DNA of 64,000 nt from Aplectana chamaeleonis. Taxonomy: Eukaryota; Nematoda; Chromadorea; Rhabditida; Cosmocercidae. The translations under genes were made by a program, and so were the position numbers. Positions within the stretch are counted from its first letter, which is position 1; each line of letters starts with the position of its first letter. Shown one piece after another: positions 45,101-55,700 of this stretch. The stretch covers positions 558,001 through 622,000 of the forward strand of contig JAPDOI010000362.1 of assembly GCA_029168955.1 (NCBI GenBank), read 5' to 3'. The notes under the pieces were generated by a model. The model had not been told where the DNA came from. It ran no database searches and saw only the letters and a program-made list of their open reading frames with translations.

Positions 45101-47440
45101 AGTTTAGCAGAGACATTCAGCTTTCGTGGCAGGACGACCATTTGTCTCCGAGCCCTCGGCAACCCTTTTCCACAAATTTACAAAAACAAAAATGTGTGAA
45201 AATAGACCATAAGTGATTGACATTGCAATCCAACACTTCATTATTATACACGCTTTTGAGAAAGTTCTGCACAGAAGCTTTGGTGCACAGTTCATTAATT
45301 TTACTCTTTAGAAGATTTCCACGCCGTTTTTCCTGAATTACAAAAGGATTAGTTTAGAATATGGGTAGAATACCACCGGTTTTCACCACCAATCTTTTCG
45401 AGAATTCCATTGTTATCAGTCCAAAAACTGAGGAAGCAGTCGAGTATGGAAAACTTGCACAATTCACAACAAATTTGAGAACTGTATCCGATTTTGGAGT
45501 GGAAAAGGGCACCGCCCACCGATTTTAGGCCATGTACTAAACCTGGATGCTGAACATTCCCGGATTTTTCCCTAGCGTTGTAAGCTATGGGTGGGTGAAA
45601 TCTTGACGTGAGTGTAGCAGTTTTTGATCTGCCCCCTCCTCGAATATCGGAGAAGGCACCCAGAAATTGCGCGCGGTTCCAACGGTTCATGGCGAGGACA
45701 GTGAAGAGCTTATGCGGGTGTGCTAACTTCGCGCGCCCACGAGCAGGGTCAATACACCCGAGAATGTTTCTCCTGCCCCAGACTCAGTCGACTCAGTCTG
45801 TTTTTCGACCAACTCTGACGGTGCCTGAATGTGGGAATTTGCGCGCAATCAATTCTAATTCTCGAACGAAAAGGACTACGGCCGATCGTATATGTAGCTC
45901 TGATGGGGATATCCAGAACGATGGCAATTTGTGCGCCGCCTAGAAAACGAGAACTTCGAGGGTTTTTAGGATCGGAGTAGGAAGTAACTCTCCACTCCTA
46001 CATACGCCTGCAAACACCGAGCGCTCACCAGCTATTTCTGATTTCGGCCTTTGTCCTTGATGTTCAGTCAGGACGAGCATAATGCCTCCGCTGCCGCCAA
46101 TCAATCAGTTTTTGCAGCCAATAAACATCTGATCACATGCGATGGAGCAACGCAAAGTTATGAAATTCCCGATTTTCATTGAATTCTGAAAATCAAATTC
46201 GCGACAGGCAAGAACTGATTTCACGTAACATCGGCATGGATCCTGAAGAGACTTTGCGTTCACTGTTGAAGGTTGGCGCAAACTCGGTCTACCTATGTTA
46301 TAGCATATGGCACCAAGTTTGCGCCACCTGTCAACAGTCCAGTAGGGATTTCGCCGAAGTGGAACATGACAGTGTTCGTTCGATGCTTCTGTTTTCCAAA
46401 TGTCCTTTACGCGTGCTCGCCGTCGTGATAGATTGAAAGTGGCAAATTAGAAATCGGCCTCGAGCGGGCGATTACGCAACCGCTTGTCTTTAATGGTAAT
46501 CGAAAGCACACGATTTTCAAGGTGCTCCTGATTGCTCAAGAGCAAGGATAAAGAGGATGTAGTATGGTCGATTTTCTGTAAAATTAAAAGGTTCAATCAG
46601 AAGTGACGACCAGTTACGGTCATCTACGTTTGCTCTCAGGAAGTAAACAATGGTGAAGAGACGCCCTCAAACTGTATACGAGCTAAAATTACAGCTTTTT
46701 AGGGCGAATAAGTGTAATTCGGCGGGTCGGGGCCTCTGCACATCAATTAAAAGCGACCGTAGCTTCAACCGGCGTCGATTTGCTAGGCATCTAACCCGTG
46801 GTATCCTCTGTTTCCGAGTGTGATTTATTTCCGTTCGTCGCGCGCGTCTGCGTGCGTACGCTGCGTCTCCTTCTCCCCACAATTTCTCGTTGTCTCTACC
46901 CTCGCTCCGCACAAGCGCGCGAGGGAACAGAGTAAATCTGGCTCGGAACCAGAGGTTATGTTGCCTTCGCTCGGTCCGGAATAGTGCACAGAGCGGTGAT
47001 ATTGAAATACCATATTATGCAAGGATGAGCAGGTCCAATGTTATCGAGATGGTCAAGAAAATTGCTGGTGTTGCAAAGGTTAGCCAGGTTGTGATCTGGC
47101 AGTTGACTTGCAATAAGGTTGATCCACCAAGCCATCCAATCTGTGTTTTTTTCTGAACCGTACAACTATTATTCACATGCAATGGTCGCAGGCATTAACG
47201 CGACAGGTTGGGGCAGGGAGTTTACAGTTAGAGCCCTGAAGAGCCCCATCTTCCTTCTGCTTTCCAAAAGATTCCAGCCAGAAAGCTGGAGCGCGATTGA
47301 GGAAGGCACCTAAGGCCTAGGGCATACTTCGCGCGACAGGCGACGGTACATGGTGTTTGTCATAGAAACCGACCAAAAGTCGATGTTTCCGATTCATATG
47401 CACTGTCGCTGCTGCGCGCTGCGCTAATTACGCATTAAGC
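45101..47440. other. Intergenic stretch with one small foldback
   Basis: 46262-46338 is a 77-bp palindrome (actgttgaaggttggcgcaaac pairing with gtttgcgccacctgtcaacagt). Otherwise only short unassigned frames are present. 47316-47450 carries aggcctagggcatac and ccttaggcccta, probably a small element related to the one that starts at 47444. Confidence 0.45.
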
Positions 47441-47443
47441 CTT

Positions 47444-49510
47444 AGGCCCTAGTTATACACCGGCGGGACGCTGCGGAAATAGCACGACAACTATCACTTA
47501 TATGCGCCCTAACTGTGCTCAGGAATGCCAAAAGGAACAGTAGTCGCAGAAAAACGCGCCGGAAGGCCGCACAGAGCAGTTATACACGCCGTGGCACCGT
47601 ATACGTATATGTCTAGTCAAGTTCCTTCTCGTTGGAAGCATTCTATAGTAACCCCGATAGTGAAAAAGCAGCCTGCGTCTGATCCAGGTAACTATCGTCC
47701 AGTGAGCATAACGTCTATATTTTGTAGAATTTTTGAAAAAATCCTCAAGGAATGTATTCTTAGTCATCTCGCTATCAATAACGTAATTCCGAACAGCCAA
47801 CATGGCTTCGTTCCCGGTCGCTCAGTTGAAACCAATTTGAATGAATGCTTAGATGACTGGTCTCTGGCCCTTGACAACAAGGCTCATTGTGATATTATCT
47901 ACTTTGATTTCGCTAAAGCTTTTGATCGTGTTTCTCACAAAAACTTATGAGTAAATTGCATGTCCTGCAGCTGCACCCAGTAATTTTACAGTGGATAGAG
48001 GAGTATCTTTCAGGACGAACTTTTCAAGTAAAAGTGGGACAATCATTGTCGAACATCGCCCATGTTAGGAGTGGGGTTCCACAAGGAGGTGTCCTGTCAC
48101 CAATCCTTTTTAACATCTTCACGGCTGAAATTCCTGATATCATACATAACACTGGTTCAATATGTAAAATGTATGCTGACGATATAAAAGTCTATAGAGT
48201 ACTGTCCCAGGCGGGTGATGAGTGCAAAGTGCAGGATGCCATAAATGCTATGGCTGAATGGGCTAAAAAGTGGCAATTGCCTTTGTCTCCAAACAAGACA
48301 GTTTGTATGAAGTTGGGTTCAAGCGATTGGCTATGTCTAAGCAGGCATATATGATTGATGGGGTAGCTATATCTGAAGTGAAAGAGGTGAGAGATCTTGG
48401 ATTTCTATACAACAATGGACTTGACTTTACTGCTCACATAAGGGCTAAATGTAAGCAAGCTCTAATGCGAACATCTCATATTTTTAGAGGGCTTTCACTC
48501 AAAAGTAAACCCTTGCTTTTACGAGCTTACAAAACTTATGTCAGGCCTATTGTGGAATCAAGTACTACAGTTTTTTGTCCGTTTAAGAAAAAGCATATTT
48601 ATGCCATAGAGAAAGTTCAAAACAACTTCACTCGTAAACTGCTTGTAAGGATTGGAGGATTTTTGTATCACCGGATCCCAAAAGCTGCTTTCCGGAACAA
48701 GTATCTAGGTTTACCCACACTTGAATCTCGACGCCGAGTATTTGATGCATGCATGGTTCATAAGCTTCTGTATTCAGCAGGTGCTTTTCGGCCAAGAAAC
48801 TTTTTTCAAATTGTTTTCACTAGAACCAGAGGAAGTCACTCTAAGGTCACGTTGCCTAGACCGAAAACAACCATTCGCGCTAAATCATTCACTTTCAGAG
48901 CTGTAAGTCTTTTCCTCAAGGTTACAAAAAATAATCCAGGTTCCACTATGACCTTTCCTCAGTTCAGGAGGAGTGTGTCCCAACTTTTGCAGTGCTATGA
49001 GTTGCCTTGAGTTTTTTTGTCATCGATCGCTTTCATTATATTATCGCGTTCTCCATTACCATACATTGTGTAGTTTTAATGCATATCATATAATTGTTAT
49101 TATTTGACCATTTTTGTATTGTTGCGTGCCTCTTTAACGCTTGCCTTATGCGAACGTAATAAACCTATAACCTATAACCTATATACTGTATCCTTGCAGG
49201 ACCTCCCCTGTTGGAAATTTGCCAATTTCCACCAGCTGATTATTTTTTAGATTTAAAAATGTTAAAACATAACTAAAACGACATAACGAGCACTGTAATG
49301 ACGAGAGGAATTGATCATTAGTGATATTCTGCAATTAAAAAGTGTCAAAAGCGAAAAAAACGATAAAATAACATTAAAACGCTTGGAAATTTTTTGTCTG
49401 CAATATTGCGTCAAAGACGCAACATTGCAGACGAGTCAGTGATTCACGCAGCAAGCGGCGGCAATGTCATCGCGAGACGTTTTCATTCCGCTGGTGTATA
49501 ACTAGGGCCT
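47444..49510. mobile_element. TIR-bounded element hosting a CR1-like insertion
   Basis: aggccctagttatacac (47444-47460) is exactly complementary to 49494-49510, and weaker pairing continues inward (ccggcggga / ccgctgg). Related ends at 56817-56948 enclose only about 130 bp. The simplest reading is a small DNA element into which the CR1-like retrotransposon inserted. Confidence 0.55.
47560..49190 (+). pseudogene. 5'-truncated CR1/jockey-like non-LTR retrotransposon
   Basis: The plus strand reads a reverse transcriptase in three successive frames (to about 47945, about 47947-48325, and about 48325-49010). Motifs are PSRWKHSIVTPIVKK, NYRPVSITS, HGFVPGRSVETNL, IIYFDFAKAFDRVSHKNL, SGVPQGGVLSPILFNIF and KMYADDIKVY, then a post-RT region ending CYELP and a stop. 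The 3' end carries (aacctat)n repeats at about 49150-49183, as in CR1-type elements. The endonuclease half is missing and two frameshifts inactivate it. The YADD box is intact. Confidence 0.85.
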
Positions 49511-49579
49511 TAGACGAAACTTCGAGGCGACGACTGCCCTGCTCGTGTCTCAACGCGCTGATGAAAGCGACTCTACCAA

Positions 49580-49721
49580 ACGTCGCTATTTCGTCATACG
49601 ACCACTTGTACTATGGCCGCTTAGTCAGCTTCCTCATCTCATATTTTGCGCCGTTTCATCGAACTCCACCAAAATTATCGCGATTGTCACGCAGCCACTG
49701 TGTTAGTATGCTGCATATAAA
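49580..49721 (+). promoter_or_regulatory. TATA box and conserved upstream block of gene E
   Basis: TATAAA (49716-49721) lies 42 nt before the ATG. Upstream are gattgtcacgcagccact (about 49682-49699) and tttcatcgaactccacca (about 49653-49670). Both correspond in order and spacing to blocks upstream of gene A and fragment B. Similarity to the gene A upstream region extends back to about 49580. Confidence 0.65.
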
Positions 49722-49757
49722 GGAGGCTCGGCCGGACTTCAGCATAAAGCAATGGAC

Positions 49758-52700
49758 ATGTCTGTTCTTCATGCTCTGAGACTATTAGTCTTATTGGTGG
49801 TAAGTTGCACTGGCTCTGTCAATAGTTCAAAATTATACAGAAGGTTGTCCTTCAAGGTGCTGAGTGTTTGCCAGTCAGCATCGACATTTGGGTGCGCTTC
49901 AACGGAATTCTCGGATACGCAACAAGAAGCAGCTCTGAAGGCTCACAACGATCTTCGCACCGATGTTGCAACTGGCAAAGTGACGGATGCTATGGGCGCG
50001 CCACTCTCAAAAAGCGATGAGATGTATAAATTGGTACGTTTTTCCATACAATCAGAAGGGTTACTGAGGTAAATTGTCTTGTTTCCGCAGGAATACAGTT
50101 GTGATCTTGAAGAGGATGCAAGAAAAGCAATCGGTGTCTGCACAGATAAAGTGATGGCGCCAGCTGACAAAGGAGTCAGTCAAACATTGTACGTTTTAAA
50201 GATGTTTCACAACAGCAGAAATCATGCTCCCCAAAAATCGAGGTAGATTCCAGTTACACTGGCAATACTGGTGACTTTCTCGGTCAAGCTCTACAAGAAT
50301 GGTCACAGGAAGTAAAGGCAGTAAGTTGGCCAAAGGACAACGTTTGGAGTAATCGTTTGGTAGCGGAACATTTTGCGAATGTAAGTAATTTTTTGAACAG
50401 TTGAAGTCGTTCTGACATATCAAAGTCAATCCAACCACGACCCAACTTACACAGATGATACAAGGGAAAACTACAAAAGTTGGGTGCTATACGCAAGACT
50501 GTACTACAAACACACGCGTTATGTGTGTTTATGATCAGATGTAAGTCACAAACTCATTATATTATTATTTTTGACGTCGTAGCATTGTCACACGGTCTAA
50601 AAAAGCAAGAGGAAAAACCAGGAAAAAAATAAGGTGACTTACATAATTGAGTTCATCGGCTGGGTTCTTCACCAGGTGTGCCGTAGTAGTAAGCCGGGTT
50701 TGGTTTTTCACGGTCATCATTCACAATTTGCTCAAATCTGGATGACCATAAGTGAAAATTGAAGTCCCAAACCTTTGATTAAACATGAACAACAATTCAT
50801 CGCCCTGACTCAATTAAATATTGAATCCTCGAAGGGCTCTCTATGTGAGAAATGTTGACCTTGCCTGAGATTTTGCCACTGACTGAGTGGTACTGTCTTA
50901 GCTCTCCTCTTATGTTTCATATTCCCGAAGCGCAGACACAAAGCCTTCGACGATCCCTTTGTAGTAAATACCTTCCACTGTGGCTCGGTTGTTTTCTCCC
51001 ACACTGAGACACGGTTCTTGAGCACTGACTATTGTTGGACACTTGTGCAGTGCGAGCTGCTCGACGGCCGCTGACGGTTCTTTTATTATTGCTCTGTGAT
51101 CTGTCCTGCAATTGTTCAGTACGTGGTGAAGCTACTCCAAAGAGTTCAGTTCCCATTCTCACCGGCTTAGCTCCCAAGTGAAGGATGGTTAGTGTGGTCT
51201 AACAACCTGTCGATACGATAACACAAAATGTAAAACACAAGTTTATTCAGTGAGCAATACAGCAGTATTCGTCGTAACCTACGTACAGTGCAGGTCGTCT
51301 TCTATCCCCGATGTAACACATTGGCCACTGGTAGATAATAGATAGTCGTCGAGTGCCTTGTAGAGTCGTCAGGTCGCTGAAGCTAGGAACCGGTGGATCC
51401 GTTCAGACGCCGTCGGCCGCCGTCATTGTCGACTGAAGAACAAACTGCGCCGTCCTCTCCCGTCCCTAGTGATGCAGCCCCGGCCCCCTCCGTCCCTAGT
51501 GGTCGGGTGTATACGTATCGATTAGGCTGGTGCACTCGAGCGCACTGCGGATCAGCGCAGTCCGGTCACAACGAGGGGATTTTCCACCTCAGCAAGCATA
51601 CATGTCGACCGGAGACGCCACGGACGCGACAGGTGGGATCAGTCCGGACACATCGGGGGGATATTTCGTCTTCAGTGAGCAACGCATTACATACGTATCA
51701 AACGGACTGGCTACAGCCTATCGGGCGACTATGACGGGGACGCTAGAGCCAAATTTGTGCAGACCGGTCTGCGTGGTTGTAGAGCAAGATAAAAAGAGAT
51801 ATCTTCCATCATTCCTTCTTTTTTACGCACATATTATTACCCCATTCCATAACACATCAACATATCACGCATCAACACGTCGGGTTTACTGTCCTTCTAA
51901 CCACATCTAGTATCTGAATATTAACTGCAAGTGATTCCTAATAGCGGATTTGAATAGTTCCGGCATTCACACCAGTTTCGGATAAATTAACTACAAGATA
52001 TTGTTCCACACAGAGTCCTTTGAGAGTTTTCGGGACGTTGAAGGACCACAGAAACTAGAAGGAAGCCGGCATATGCTCGTGCGGAAATACACATTTCAAC
52101 TGGCCAACCGGCCTCATTTTCCGGAAGACTGAGGCCACGCTTGCGTCATGTGTGAAATGGATCTCGTAAGCTATGTTCTCAAAGGCAGCAGACATACTTG
52201 AAAAATGATGTTGATATAGCTAGGCTACTGGGGTCGTATGGCCCTTATTATAACGCTTGCGGCGTCGAAAGCGTCAAAAACTACAAACTCATGTATGTAA
52301 AACTTCGACAACTCCGCCCGCAATACAAACTCGTCCAGATTTATCGCTCGAATGCGATCATTATTGGGCTGGTTTTGATTCTTCCAAAAAGGTGAGAGTT
52401 CTAGTACATGTCTAGTACAATAGTCTATCAACTTCGCTGTCTCAACTGTTTTGTCGGTGATATTCCCTGTTTAACCCGGGCGGGCATGCTGCGTTGTAAC
52501 TCGTCCACTTCATCCCATAAGAAAACACCGTTTTTCATTTAATTGCACACAGCTTTCGTTGATTTTTTTCGTTAGTTTCGCATACTAGCAACTTGAGACC
52601 TCTGATTGATGTCATAAAATCAATACCAATTTTTGAGCGTGTCTGCTGCCTTCAAGAAATGTTGGTCGTCTGACGGACAACTCGTTCACCGCGCCCACTA

Positions 52701-55700
52701 GGTGGCACTGTTTAGCAAGCCAAACTGGAATTCGCTTTTCTTCTGAAGCAGTCAAGGTTCCATCCCTGTCAGAAGAGTTTCACCTTTTTGGATATCCCAA
52801 CACCTCAAAATCCAGGAGTTCCCCAGAGCAGTTGGACGAGACACACCGCGGCCGCCGTTACGGTTAGCTGCGAGTACTCTGACAAACTCTTGATCATGAC
52901 GAAAACTCGAACAGGTTTTCCGAATGCTTGAAAGTGATAACCAATCTAGGTGGTGAGCGCGCGCATGGAGAAGCAAGCTGTAGAGGAATAAGCTCAACTT
53001 TTATGTCCTCATTAGCCACTTAGAAGAGCTTGCTGCGCTCACCAGGGCTTGCATATTTCTCTACAAAGTCTTGAATCTTTACTAGCATTGAACTTCTGTC
53101 CCATTCGGAACACACATCTTTGGTAACAAAAACTGCTATCATCAGCGCAACATTTCTGCCACAATACTTTGAAACCTTTTTTCCAGGAACCCCGTTGATG
53201 GCCAACCAGTCTATACCGGTTCAAGCGATCCATGTACGTCTACGACTGGGTGCACAGAAATAACACCGGCAAAGTGCGAAGCCGATCTCTGTGTGAAACA
53301 ACAAACTACTACTACAACGACTACAACAACGACGACAACTACTACTACACGAACTACATCCACAACAACAACTGCACCAACTACAACCGCAACAACAACT
53401 ACACCAACTACAACCACAACAACAACTGCACCAATTACAACAACAACTTCACCAACTACAACCGCAACAACAACTGCACCAATTACAACAACAACTACAC
53501 CAACTACAACCGCAACAACAACTACACCGACAACAACTACTACTAAACGAACCCCAACAACAACATACAATGCAAACCCCAATCCATGTAACAATCCTTA
53601 CCAGTTCTTTCCTCATAACTTCTGTCGTTTCAGCTTTACGAAAGATAGTTACTGAGATGTTGATCGAATTCACAGCGCGGGAGCGGTTCGGCTGACACAC
53701 GTGATGCGCATGGCAAAAAATCGCAGCGTTCACGTCATCTTTGGGACGCGTGAACCGTGTGACTTGTGAAAAAAAAACTAGCTGGCATTTGTTTAACGCG
53801 CTCCAACGACGAAGTTCACGCAAAGGTTTTACGCCGCGCGCGTCAGGTGTGCCAGCCGAACTGCCCTCCCGCTGTGAACTCGATCAACATCCCATAATTA
53901 TTCAGTCGCGCAGATGAGAAGATAGTTTTCAAATAAGTCACAAGAATTTTTGATCCGCACTTACTCACTGAAAACGTACCCGTTACTTGAGTTTGCCCTA
54001 CTTCGGCATCACAAGTTAACACCTTCCTGACTGACTGATTGTACTGTCCAGAGTTGGCCAAAGCACCTTTAATTAGTGACGCCGAAAAATGTGTTCCTAC
54101 GCTGATATTTGTTGCAGCACTCAACAAGATGTGTCCAGCCAACCCCGATATGATCGACAGCCTGAGAGAGAAGGCACTAGATATGCACAATTATCGAAGG
54201 TTTGTCTCAAGTTTCTAATACACGTTTTTGTCGCTGCGTTTCCAATTTCATATGATGGCTGTGATGTTGAACCAGTGATATTGGTTTCTTCTTGGCATCA
54301 AAAAGCTTTTTGTACCACCTCGTTCTGGTTTTGCATACTGGTCATACTGGTGTGTTTCGCGAAACTGAAGCTTGTGAAAGCTTTCGAACTCCGCTTGAGC
54401 GGCCGTCACACAGTCAATTTAGATCACTCTTGGCGAGAGGCGAGGTTGCGAAGAATACGGGAAATTTTCTTCCTACTGGATCGGACATCATTTACTTGGT
54501 ATGTACACTTACTATTCCATACTTCGATTCTTGTTGAGTGATACTCTTTCCATTCCTTTTCCGCCTTATGAAGCCTAATTACCCGAAAGTATTCGTTTAT
54601 TGTGATTGTGATTACTGCGGAGCTCATGCTGTTGAAATAGGTGGAATCGAGCCAAGGCCGTGTATCCTCGGTGAAATCTCGATAAGGACGAAAAAGGAGG
54701 GATAGCCGTGAAATCTTTAAGCATTTTCGATTCTATTGTAACCGTCGCTAAGTAGCCGGTATCAATGGACAAAATTGCATCTCACAACACCCTATAAGAG
54801 AAGAGGGCAGGATCGTTCGAATTCCAACCAACCTTCTCCACATGGCTTGCCAGGCATGGGGCAGCCAAGTGGCTCACCAGTTCTTGAGCCATGAGGCTCA
54901 TCTTCTTTCCTGGGTTGAGAAGCTCACCTTTTCACGAGCCGAGACGCTCCTCAATTACCCCCTCACCTAAAGTTTAGTGCATTACCCTCACGAGCGACCT
55001 TCTTTCCCCTTCGAATGCTGTCTATACGGTCTACCATCCTGTCGCATCCTGAGGTGGACCCCTGTTCACTAGGCTTCCCATTTGTGCCGCTGCATATCTG
55101 ATCCATCTCTTGCTCCGATTCAGATCGAATCTCTTGCTTCCACCTCTTGCTCTCTGTCCAGCTCAAGATAGACAATAAAGTCATGTTCTTGAAACAAAAA
55201 TTGAAAACAGAGGGAAAGTGAGAAACTAGAAGAAGGTGCAGCACCCAGGTGATACATAGGGAGACACATGATCCACGGGCGGCATGCTTGAACGCTCATG
55301 TGAGGGCAGAGAACCGCTCATGTGAAAGCCAGTCAACCGCTTTACATGCAAAGCGTCCAGCCAGAGGTAAACGAAAAAAGATGCCGTCCCAGTTGCGTTG
55401 GGATGCACACTCACTGCGCACGAAGAACTCTCCACCTAACAGCTGTTTTTCGAAGTTATCCATGTTCAGAAAAGCCTTACTTTCTCCCAAGCACTACAGC
55501 AAACTGGGGAAAGAAATCAAAATTCAATTAACTGCCCAAGAGAGATTGAAAAAGATGAAAAAATTAGGCTTGAATAATACCGAAAGAATCGCAATTACGC
55601 GGAGAATCAGCCGTGGGCAGTGAGGTTGCGTCTCTACACTTTGGGAACGACAATCACGCTTCGGGCCATCTCTGGCCCGACGCTACGCACATCGGACGTG

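Noticed and set aside
53211..53594. Val-rich minus-strand frame as a membrane protein
   Set aside because: It is antisense to the Thr-rich linker exon of gene E.
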